From: Acidimicrobiia bacterium
GTDB lineage: Bacteria; Actinomycetota; Acidimicrobiia; IMCC26256; PALSA-555
DNA length: 5,249 bases
Assembly: GCA_022865365.1 (NCBI GenBank)
Contig: JALHSW010000278.1
Coordinates: 1-5,249, forward strand
Direction: 5' to 3'
Part shown: piece by piece, positions 1-5,157 of the stretch
How the letters are laid out: each line of letters begins with the position of its first letter
Numbering within the stretch: the stretch's first letter is position 1
Position numbers and translations under genes: made by a program
Notes under the pieces: generated by a model
Seen by the model: only the letters and a program-made list of their open reading frames with translations
Told to the model about the DNA's origin: nothing
Database searches by the model: none

Positions 1-1115
1 CCGAGTTGGATGAGCTGAGGACCTGGCCGACCGAGCGGTTGCGCGCGGGTCGCGACGAGGCGTCGTCGCAGGAGCGTCGGGCGCGGATGCGTCGCGTCAG
101 GTTCGACCGGGTGCTCGACGAACGCGGCGCGACGGGAGGGCGCGACGCGGTGGAGTGGGTGCAGAGCCGTGACATGGTCCGGTCCTCGACCGCCCGCGCC
201 GAGGTCGAGGTTGCCCGTAGCCTCGAGTCGCTCCCGCACCTCGCCGCGGCGGCTGAAGCCGGTGAGCTCTCCTTCGATCAGCTCGAACATCTTGTGCAGC
301 TCGCGAGCCCCGAGAGCGACGCGGAGTGGGCCCGGCGGGGTCGCAGCACGGCGCCGAACGATCTGGCGCGCCTGGTGCGTCGCCAACGGGTCGTCACCGA
401 GGCCGAGGCCGCGGCCCGCCACCAGGCCCGGGAGTTCCGGTGGTGGCGTCACGGGGAGGTGCTGCGGGTCAGTGGGCAGATCCCCGACGTGCAGGGTGTC
501 TACGTCGAAGCGGTCCTCGAGCACATCGTCAACGTCATGAAGCCACCCAAGGGTGAGGCGTGGGACACCCGGGCGCATCGCGGTGCCGACGCGGTGGTCG
601 CGCTCTGCCGCTCGTACCGATCTGGTGCTGGGGACCCCTACCCGGAGGCGCCCCGCACGAAGCCCTGGACGCCGCGGATCGTGGTCCACGTGGGCTCGAA
701 CGCCCAACCGGAGGTCAACGGGCTCCCGATCTCCCACGGGACCGTGCAGCAGCTCATCGCCGACGGTGCTCGCGTGCGCGAGGTCCACGACGACGACTCC
801 CTCGCTCCCGCAACCGGCGACGCGATCCCGACCGCGTTGCGTGACTACTTGACCGGCCGCGACCCGAGGTGTCGCGTCCCCGGGTGCGAGCGCACCTTCG
901 GTCTCGACGCGCACCACCTGATCCCCCGCAGTCAGGGTGGCCCCACCGACAAGCACAACCTCGCGATGATCTGCAAGATCAACCACCGCCAGGCGGTCCC
1001 TCACGGCCCCTACGTCCTCGAAGGCGACCCCGAACAGCCCGATGGGCTCACCTGGCGCCGCGTCGACGAACCGGGCCAGGGCACCGGCGACGCCCGCGCC
1101 GGCCCCGCCGCCTGA
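1..1115 (+). CDS. DUF222 domain-containing HNH endonuclease-type protein (5' partial)
   Basis: This looks like an actinobacterial DUF222 protein with a C-terminal HNH nuclease domain. The frame is open to the left edge. The first possible start is a TTG at position 6, which has no room for a ribosome site and sits inside recognisable DUF222 sequence, so I read the gene as truncated by the window with perhaps 20-40 residues missing. Numbered from that TTG, 369 residues are visible. An Arg/Glu-rich helical DUF222 region spans about 1-200, followed by a linker and the HNH domain at about 284-345. That domain has a C289-x4-C294 zinc knuckle, DAHH at 301-304, N318 and C323-x3-H327. The family norm at the last element is C-x2-H-H; here N326 replaces the first of those two histidines. 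Nuclease activity is inferred from the fold, and the cellular role of the family is unknown. Members are often multicopy in actinobacteria; REP13E12 of M. tuberculosis is the known example. The tail after 350 is low complexity (Gly/Ala/Pro). The gene converges on the crotonase gene. Confidence 0.9.
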   Translation, partial: ELDELRTWPTERLRAGRDEASSQERRARMRRVRFDRVLDERGATGGRDAVEWVQSRDMVRSSTARAEVEVARSLESLPHLAAAAEAGELSFDQLEHLVQLASPESDAEWARRGRSTAPNDLARLVRRQRVVTEAEAAARHQAREFRWWRHGEVLRVSGQIPDVQGVYVEAVLEHIVNVMKPPKGEAWDTRAHRGADAVVALCRSYRSGAGDPYPEAPRTKPWTPRIVVHVGSNAQPEVNGLPISHGTVQQLIADGARVREVHDDDSLAPATGDAIPTALRDYLTGRDPRCRVPGCERTFGLDAHHLIPRSQGGPTDKHNLAMICKINHRQAVPHGPYVLEGDPEQPDGLTWRRVDEPGQGTGDARAGPAA

Positions 1116-1166
1116 ACCACGCCACCTGACCGGTCCGACTCCCCAACCGACCCGACCTTCCCAACC

Positions 1167-1192
1167 GAACGCCGGCCTCTGCGCGGACGTTC
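1167..1192. terminator. Possible bidirectional terminator hairpin between convergent genes
   Basis: This hairpin lies in the 117-bp gap between the DUF222/HNH stop and the crotonase stop. GAACG (1167-1171) pairs with CGTTC (1188-1192). The stem continues as CCG (1172-1174) with CGG (1184-1186), leaving A1187 as a bulge and a nine-base loop. There is no T-run on either strand, so a classical intrinsic terminator is not shown. Position between converging genes is the main support. The rest of the gap holds no gene that I can see, only a 9-bp direct repeat (CCCAACCGA at 1142 and 1160). Confidence 0.3.
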
Positions 1193-1232
1193 CTCGGCTT
1201 CGGCGATCACGTACCTGCTACCGGAACGCCTC

Positions 1233-2003
1233 CTAGTCAGCAGGTGGGTTCCAGACCGGCGGCCGCTTCTCGGCGAAGGCGGTGGCGCCCTCGATCGCGT
1301 CGCCGCTGCCGAAGACCTCTGGCACGAGCTCGTAGGTGCGGGCCCATCCGGCTTCCTCCGACAGGTCGACGGCGTCGCGCAGCAGGCGCCGGCCGACCCG
1401 CACCGCGGTCGGCGAGTTCTCGCCGATGCGCTCGGCGAGGGCGACGGCCTCGTCGACGACGGCGTCCGCGGGCACCACGCGGTTCACGAGGCCGAGCTCG
1501 TAGGCCCGGGCGACGGGCATCTGATCCCCGGTCATCACGATCTCGAGCGCGGTGGTGAGCGGCACCCGCTTGGCGAGGCGGATCGGTCCGCCACCGGCGG
1601 CGAGCAGACCCCGCTTCACCTCGGGCAGCCCGAACGACGCGGTGTCGGCGGCCACGACCAGGTCACAGGCCAGCACGAGCTCGAAGCCTCCGGCCAGGGC
1701 CGGGCCGTTCACCGCGGCGATGACGGGTTTGGGGAAGTCGCGGCGCACGAGCCCGCCGAAGCCCCCCTTGGGTGTGTCGATCTCGCCCCCACGACCGCTC
1801 GCCACGACCTTGAGATCGGCCCCGGCGCAGAAGATCGGTCCGGTGCCGGTGATGACCACGGCGCCGACGGAAGGGTCGTGCTCGACGTCGTCGAGGGCGG
1901 CTTCCATCGCTTGCGACAGCTCGGGGTTCATCGCGTTGCGAGCCTCGGGGCGGTTCAGGCGCAGGATCTCGACGCGACCCCGTTGTTCCCGTTCGAGCAC
2001 CAT
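1233..2003 (-). CDS. Enoyl-CoA hydratase/isomerase family protein (crotonase)
   Basis: This is a 256-residue crotonase-superfamily protein, the normal length for a single-domain enoyl-CoA hydratase. Established family chemistry is reversible addition of water to trans-2-enoyl-CoA in beta-oxidation or related CoA-ester catabolism in the cytosol. The N-terminal strand leads into RPEARNAMN (18-26). The oxyanion-hole segment FCAGADLK is at 58-65 and the second oxyanion segment ALAGGFELVLACD at 102-114. E108 (in GGFE) and E128 (in GLPEVKRGL) align with the two catalytic glutamates of rat hydratase (E144 and E164). The protein ends in the usual AEKRPPVW (244-251). Having both glutamates favours true hydratase activity over isomerase or dehydratase variants, but the natural acyl-CoA is not readable from sequence. 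I chose ATG at 2003 because GGAGG lies four bases upstream and homology begins there. The frame stays open a further 588 bases upstream, but that part is antisense to the next gene and resembles no protein. The gene stands alone, divergent from the membrane protein at 2119. Confidence 0.93.
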   Translation of the reverse strand: MVLEREQRGRVEILRLNRPEARNAMNPELSQAMEAALDDVEHDPSVGAVVITGTGPIFCAGADLKVVASGRGGEIDTPKGGFGGLVRRDFPKPVIAAVNGPALAGGFELVLACDLVVAADTASFGLPEVKRGLLAAGGGPIRLAKRVPLTTALEIVMTGDQMPVARAYELGLVNRVVPADAVVDEAVALAERIGENSPTAVRVGRRLLRDAVDLSEEAGWARTYELVPEVFGSGDAIEGATAFAEKRPPVWNPPAD

Positions 2004-2007
2004 CGAG

Positions 2008-2012
2008 CCTCC
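2008..2012 (-). promoter_or_regulatory. Ribosome binding site of the crotonase gene
   Basis: GGAGG on the minus strand lies four bases before the ATG at 2003. It decides the start against the much longer upstream open frame. Confidence 0.75.
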
Positions 2013-2106
2013 AGGATCCGTGTCGCAGCCTCCGCGACGGCGGGCGCGCACGATAGCAACGCCCAACTCGGGCAGACTGGGGCACCCACGACCCCATCCG
2101 TTTCTC

Positions 2107-2113
2107 AGGGAGG
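2107..2113 (+). promoter_or_regulatory. Ribosome binding site of the four-helix membrane protein
   Basis: AGGGAGG sits five bases before the ATG at 2119. It is the strongest Shine-Dalgarno match in the window and fixes the start well downstream of the open frame's left limit. Confidence 0.8.
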
Positions 2114-2118
2114 CGACC

Positions 2119-2595
2119 ATGGCCACCACGACCCCGTCCCGTACCGGCGGATCCACCGACCAATTGCCGGGCGCCGACACCACGACGGCCCCGTTGCCCG
2201 AACCCGCGTCCGACGCCACACCCGACACCGGTGAGTGGCTGCAGCAGCGCATCCCGGGTGCGATGGCCGCCACGGTTGGCCTCTCGTGGTACGCGCTCTT
2301 CGCGGCCAGCGCGGCGGTCGAGCCCGAGACGTCGAACGCGGTTCCCGTGATCGGCTTGGTGCTCGGCGTGGCGTTGCTCGGCGCGATGCTGGCGACGGGC
2401 ATCGGTCTCGCTGCGTGCCGCCGATGGGGCCTGGTCGCGGCGCTGGGTGCGTCGGTCCTGCTGGTCGCGTCGGCGGTCGCGTGCCCCACCACCGGGCACC
2501 ACACGATCGGGACGTGGTGGTTCTTCCAGATGGCGTGCTCGTTCGCCGCCGTCGGCGTGAGCGTCGTGGCGCTACGTCGCACCCTCACCACCTAG
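2119..2595 (+). CDS. Four-transmembrane-helix protein of unknown function
   Basis: I do not recognise the family of this 158-residue protein. Residues 1-45 are hydrophilic and rich in Thr, Pro, Ala and Asp with no signal peptide, so this segment is probably a disordered cytoplasmic tail. Four hydrophobic segments follow, at about 48-68, 75-99, 104-122 and 132-152. Short loops separate them. The first carries PETSN (69-73), the second is CRRWG (100-104), and the third contains CPTTGHH (122-128). The Arg pair after helix 2 and R153-R154 after helix 4 suggest both termini are inside. C100, C122 and C140 are the only cysteines, and H127-H128 lie on the presumed outer side between helices 3 and 4, where they could bind a metal or simply be loop residues. 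ATG at 2119 is supported by a strong Shine-Dalgarno and by membrane-protein character beginning just after it. The gene is monocistronic in appearance, divergent from the crotonase and converging on the MFS gene with 26 bases between stops. That it is a real gene is fairly sure; its role is open. Confidence 0.8.
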   Translation: MATTTPSRTGGSTDQLPGADTTTAPLPEPASDATPDTGEWLQQRIPGAMAATVGLSWYALFAASAAVEPETSNAVPVIGLVLGVALLGAMLATGIGLAACRRWGLVAALGASVLLVASAVACPTTGHHTIGTWWFFQMACSFAAVGVSVVALRRTLTT

Positions 2596-2619
2596 CGCGT
2601 CGGCCGAGCGGGCTGGTGG
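2588..2619. terminator. Possible bidirectional terminator hairpin overlapping the membrane-protein stop codon
   Basis: This hairpin lies between the convergent stops at 2595 and 2622. CCACC (2588-2592) pairs with GGTGG (2615-2619). AGC (2594-2596) then pairs with GCT (2612-2614) after a T2593 bulge, and CG (2598-2599) with CG (2609-2610) after a G-G mismatch, leaving a loop of about nine bases. It is GC-rich with no U-tract. A roughly symmetric stem in a 26-bp convergent gap is plausible for ending both transcripts, but this is inference. Confidence 0.35.
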
Positions 2620-2621
2620 GC

Positions 2622-3878
2622 CTAGTTGGTAGGGGCGCTCGGCGACTGGTCGATCATCTGTGGATCGCGCACCTCGGCGTCGAAGTCGGGGCGTGCGACC
2701 CGGATCACGAGCAGCGCGACCCCGAGCAGCACCGCGGCCCCGGTCGTCGTCGCGCGCAGGCCGATCTCGTCGGCGAGGGTTCCCTGGATGATGCTCCCGA
2801 GCGGGTACAGGATGCCGAGGAGGACCATCAGCGCGCTCATCACGCGGCCGCGCAACGCGTCGGGTGCGCGTAGCTGCGCCACCGTCGTGAAGCTCGAGAG
2901 ACACCCGAGGTAGGCCGCGCCCACGAAGAAGATCGCGACGACGGCGAGGGGCAGCGACGGTGCGAGCGCGTAGAGGATCAGGGTCACCGGTAACACCCCT
3001 ACCGCGCTGAGCAGCACCCGGCGGTGGCCGAACCGATAGGACAGCCCGCCGAGCGAGACCGCCATGAGCACCGCGCCGGCCCCTTGGGCAGTCACGAGCG
3101 CCGCGGTGCCGCTGCTCCCGTCGTCGAACAGCTTGAACGCAACCGCTGGAACGAGCGCGATGAATGGCGCGGCGAGCAGCGAGTTCAACGCGAGGTAGGT
3201 CATGACCGCACGGATACCCGGTTCGCGTACCGAGAACCGAGCGCCGTCGCGGATGGCAGACGCGATCGACTCACCTTCCTTTGGGGTGGGCGGCGGTAGC
3301 CGCAGCGGCGCGATCGCGGCGATCACCGCGAGGAAGCTCACCGTGTTGACCGCGAACGCCATCTCGAAGCCGCCGAAGGCGATCACGACTCCCGCGAGCA
3401 GCGGCCCGATGACACGCCCGAGATTCCATTGCGCGGCACCGAGCGCGACCGCCGAGGCGAGCTCGTCGCGGGGGACGAGGTCGGGCATCAGGCTCTGGTA
3501 CGCGGGGAAGGCGAGCGCGCCGGCGCAACCGGAGATGAACACGATCAGCGTGACAGCCCACGGCTCGGCTGCCCCGACCGCAGCGAGCAGGGTGAGCACC
3601 CCGGCGAGGATCGCCTGGATCGTGCTCATCGTGATCAGCAGTGGGCGCCGGGGAACCCGGTCGGCGAGCGCACCCCCGACCGGTCCGAGCAGCGCCATCG
3701 GCACGAAACCGGCGGCCGCGACGAGGCCCGTCCAGCTCACCTGGCCGGTCGCCTTGGTCACGAGGATGCCGACGGCGACCGTCTCCATCCACGTGCCGAT
3801 GTTCGACGCGAACGCACCGGTCCAGAAGGCGGCGTATCGGCGGTGGCGGAACGGCGCGAACGAACGAGGGAGTGCCAT
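2622..3878 (-). CDS. MFS transporter, MFS_3 (EntS-like exporter) type
   Basis: This 418-residue inner-membrane protein has about twelve hydrophobic segments, roughly at 20-40, 49-70, 81-101, 108-126, 150-169, 173-192, 224-248, 259-279, 287-305, 309-328, 349-368 and 377-395. The N-terminus FRHRRYAAFW (10-19) and the NIGTWME segment (26-32) are typical of the MFS_3 group, which includes the enterobactin exporter EntS. Motif A, GGALADRVPRRPLL, is at 68-81, with a weaker counterpart YRFGHRRVLL (281-290) between helices 8 and 9. LRGRVMS (342-348) is another group hallmark. The family works as proton-driven export of small molecules such as siderophores or drugs; nothing nearby names the substrate, and no siderophore or antibiotic genes flank it. 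The ATG at 3878 starts just before the conserved N-terminus but has no Shine-Dalgarno. In-frame alternatives are GTG at 3890 and ATG at 3929; the latter adds a basic leader (MLARSEWRRRSG) unlike the family and would leave only six bases to the nuclease start. Confidence 0.92.
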   Translation of the reverse strand: MALPRSFAPFRHRRYAAFWTGAFASNIGTWMETVAVGILVTKATGQVSWTGLVAAAGFVPMALLGPVGGALADRVPRRPLLITMSTIQAILAGVLTLLAAVGAAEPWAVTLIVFISGCAGALAFPAYQSLMPDLVPRDELASAVALGAAQWNLGRVIGPLLAGVVIAFGGFEMAFAVNTVSFLAVIAAIAPLRLPPPTPKEGESIASAIRDGARFSVREPGIRAVMTYLALNSLLAAPFIALVPAVAFKLFDDGSSGTAALVTAQGAGAVLMAVSLGGLSYRFGHRRVLLSAVGVLPVTLILYALAPSLPLAVVAIFFVGAAYLGCLSSFTTVAQLRAPDALRGRVMSALMVLLGILYPLGSIIQGTLADEIGLRATTTGAAVLLGVALLVIRVARPDFDAEVRDPQMIDQSPSAPTN

Positions 3879-3935
3879 GGGCGAGATCACGGTACCGCTG
3901 CGACGCCGCCACTCCGACCGTGCCAGCATCGACGG
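3879..3935. promoter_or_regulatory. Short divergent promoter region between MFS exporter and nuclease
   Basis: Fifty-seven bases separate the preferred start codons of two divergent genes, so both promoters must overlap here or lie inside the opposite gene. No AGGAGG-like sequence precedes either start. A minus-strand TACCGT (3894 down to 3889) fits TANNNT and would start transcription almost at the MFS ATG, consistent with a leaderless or near-leaderless message, which is common in actinobacteria. No matching -35 is visible, so the element is tentative. Confidence 0.35.
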
Positions 3936-4445
3936 ATGCGTCGGGTGCTGGTCGTAGTCGAGGCTGCGGCCCTGATCGGTTCGATCGTTGCCGGTTCGAT
4001 CGTTGCCGGTTCGATCGTCGCGGCGCCTGCCGGCTCGCGATCCGACGGCCTCGACACCACCGTCACCGATGTCGTCGATGGCGACACGATCAGGGTCGAC
4101 GGCGGAGCGCTCGTCCGCCTCATCGGGATCGATACCCCGGAGGTATCCGGCCCGTACCGCGACGAGGAGTGCTTCGGGCGGGAGGCCTCACGACGCACGA
4201 CGGCACTCATCCCGCGAGGGACGAAGGTGAAGCTCGTCTTCGACGTCGAGCACCGGGACCGCTACGACCGACTCCTGGCGTACGTGCACCGGGTGAGCGA
4301 CGGCCTGTTCGTGAACGCGAGCCTGGTCCGTGACGGATACGCAGCATCGCTCACGGTGCCGCCGAACGTGCACGACGCGGAGCGGTTCCGTCGCCTCCAA
4401 CGCGAAGCGCGTGAGAAGCAGCGCGGCTTGTGGAAGGCCTGCTGA
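3936..4445 (+). CDS. Exported thermonuclease (staphylococcal nuclease homologue)
   Basis: This is a 169-residue SNase-family protein (Ca2+-dependent DNA/RNA hydrolysis giving 3'-phosphates in the type enzyme). The catalytic set is complete by alignment to S. aureus nuclease: D50 in VVDGDT (D21), R61 in VRLIGIDTPE (R35), D66 (D40), E69 (E43) and R112 in DRYDRLLAY (R87). The core runs about 40-168. C79 (EECFG) and C169 (last residue) are the only cysteines; a disulfide between them is plausible outside the cell. Residues 1-32 form an export signal or anchor: MRR, then a long hydrophobic stretch ending near A30-P31-A32, a possible AxA cleavage site. Two oddities are E9 inside the hydrophobic stretch and three tandem GSIVA copies at 15-29. 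ATG at 3936 lacks a Shine-Dalgarno; in-frame GTG at 3945 is an alternative. The frame is open upstream into the MFS gene, but the leader and core begin here. The role could be scavenging extracellular nucleic acid or defence. The gene ends four bases from the convergent MDMPI gene. Confidence 0.92.
   Translation: MRRVLVVVEAAALIGSIVAGSIVAGSIVAAPAGSRSDGLDTTVTDVVDGDTIRVDGGALVRLIGIDTPEVSGPYRDEECFGREASRRTTALIPRGTKVKLVFDVEHRDRYDRLLAYVHRVSDGLFVNASLVRDGYAASLTVPPNVHDAERFRRLQREAREKQRGLWKAC
3978..4022 (+). repeat. Three tandem copies of a 15-bp unit within the nuclease leader
   Basis: The unit GGTTCGATCGTTGCC occurs at 3978-3992 and 3993-4007 exactly, and at 4008-4022 with two changes (T to C at 4019, C to G at 4022). 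It is in frame and encodes GSIVA three times (residues 15-29). Each copy holds a CGATCG palindrome, giving three such sites spaced 15 bp apart. Change in copy number would lengthen or shorten the hydrophobic leader by five residues without shifting the frame. Confidence 0.95.
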
Positions 4446-4449
4446 GCAC

Positions 4450-5157
4450 CTACTCGACGATGTCGACCAGGGCCGGCCGGAAGAGGTCGCTCACGCAGAG
4501 ATCGTCGACCCGCGGTGCGCCGTCCCATCCGAGCGCCTCGATCTGACGACGGCTACGCCGGCCCGTGATCGAGCGCAGGAACTCGAACCGGGACACCCTC
4601 AGGGTCGTGGCGGATCCCGGCGCGCCGAAGATGTCGGCCTCCCCGGCATCGGTGACGAGATGGATCGGGGGACGGAGCCGCGAGTCATCGGGCGACGCGT
4701 CGGCCGGCGCCCGCATGTTCGTCACGATCCAGTCGAACGCGATCGCCTCGGCGGCCGAGTCTCGGCGTCCCGGCTCACCGAGCGCGCCGCGGATGTCCTG
4801 TTCGTGGGTGAATGCGTCGAAGAGCATCTGGCCCATGCCGGGGCCCAACGCGTTCATCTGACCTTCGACGAAGGTGGCGTGCTCGTCCCAGTCGTCGAGC
4901 AGCCGTCCCGTGGCCCAATCGGCCCGCTTGGCCACCTGCGCGGCCGTCCACTCGTCACTCGCGACCCCGGTCATGTTTCCCTGGGTGATGTCGTCGCAGA
5001 CTCCGGCAAGGTGCGCGGCGATGTCGCGCACACGCCATTCGGGTGTTGCGGGTGCGATCACGTCGAGCTCAGCGTCGCTCCGGGAGCGCAAGAGCTCCAT
5101 CAGAACCACGCGCACGTCGTGGTACGCCCCGGCGTAGTCGGGGTTCGGTGTCGTCAT
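4450..5157 (-). CDS. Maleylpyruvate isomerase (MDMPI)/DinB-family mycothiol-dependent-type enzyme
   Basis: This 235-residue protein belongs to the actinobacterial MDMPI N-terminal (DinB-like four-helix) family, TIGR03083 type. The best-known member, C. glutamicum maleylpyruvate isomerase, is mycothiol-dependent and binds metal by His, Glu and His. Here TPEWRVRDIAAHLAG (38-52) carries H49, and DAFTHEQDIRGALGEPG (114-130) carries D114 and H118 in the D-x3-H arrangement, so a H49/D114/H118 metal site with Asp in place of Glu is likely. HEQDIR is typical of the family. A less conserved C-terminal domain (about 150-235) follows. No gentisate or other aromatic-degradation genes are near, so maleylpyruvate is not implied; the substrate is unknown and the thiol dependence is assumed from family. 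The ATG at 5157 is preferred because it overlaps the msrA stop (ATGA). In-frame GTG at 5184 would extend into msrA and adds only a basic stretch. No Shine-Dalgarno is visible, consistent with coupling to upstream translation. The stop lies four bases from the nuclease stop. Confidence 0.87.
   Translation of the reverse strand: MTTPNPDYAGAYHDVRVVLMELLRSRSDAELDVIAPATPEWRVRDIAAHLAGVCDDITQGNMTGVASDEWTAAQVAKRADWATGRLLDDWDEHATFVEGQMNALGPGMGQMLFDAFTHEQDIRGALGEPGRRDSAAEAIAFDWIVTNMRAPADASPDDSRLRPPIHLVTDAGEADIFGAPGSATTLRVSRFEFLRSITGRRSRRQIEALGWDGAPRVDDLCVSDLFRPALVDIVE
5154..5157 (-). promoter_or_regulatory. ATGA stop/start overlap coupling msrA to the MDMPI-family gene
   Basis: The msrA TGA (5156-5154) and the MDMPI-family ATG (5157-5155) share bases in ATGA. 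With no Shine-Dalgarno before the second ATG, re-initiation by ribosomes finishing msrA is the simplest reading. The two genes are probably one transcript. Confidence 0.7.

Larger units (their letters stand above)
2004..2118. promoter_or_regulatory. Divergent intergenic region with promoters for crotonase and four-helix membrane protein
   Basis: Both flanking genes start outward from this 115-bp stretch, so it must contain a promoter for each or sit downstream of one. The best -10 candidate is minus-strand TATCGT (2055 down to 2050), which fits the actinobacterial TANNNT pattern and would give the crotonase a leader of about 40 bases. No good -35 accompanies it. I found no convincing -10 on the plus strand. 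A short inverted repeat, GTCGC (2022-2026) with GCGAC (2034-2038) and a seven-base loop, lies in the crotonase leader and could be an operator or a chance hairpin. Individual elements are weak; the region's role rests on gene orientation. Confidence 0.45.

Noticed and set aside
1142..1168. Direct repeat CCCAACCGA at 1142-1150 and 1160-1168
   Set aside because: Nine bases twice in a C-rich spacer after a stop codon is within chance or low-complexity expectation, and no element or site type fits it.
1552..2118. Upstream extension of the four-helix protein's frame on the plus strand
   Set aside because: It is antisense to the crotonase, Arg/Ser/Pro-rich and without recognisable domains. The real start at 2119 has AGGGAGG.
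2004..2591. Upstream extension of the crotonase open frame on the minus strand (about 196 extra codons)
   Set aside because: It is antisense to the four-helix protein, has no family resemblance, and a good Shine-Dalgarno plus the homology start both point to ATG at 2003. Long open frames opposite genes are expected at this GC content.
3889..3894. Minus-strand TACCGT as a firm MFS promoter
   Set aside because: TANNNT hexamers are frequent and no -35 is present. It is mentioned as tentative in the intergenic entry but not called as its own feature.
3429..3935. Upstream extension of the nuclease frame into the MFS gene
   Set aside because: It is a polar, Arg/Asp/Glu-rich translation antisense to the MFS helices. 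The signal-like leader and nuclease core begin at 3936.
4434..4490. Imperfect pairing of GGCCTG with a downstream CAGGGCC as a terminator at the nuclease/MDMPI junction
   Set aside because: It needs a bulge and a loop of more than 20 bases, with no supporting inner stem or U-tract.
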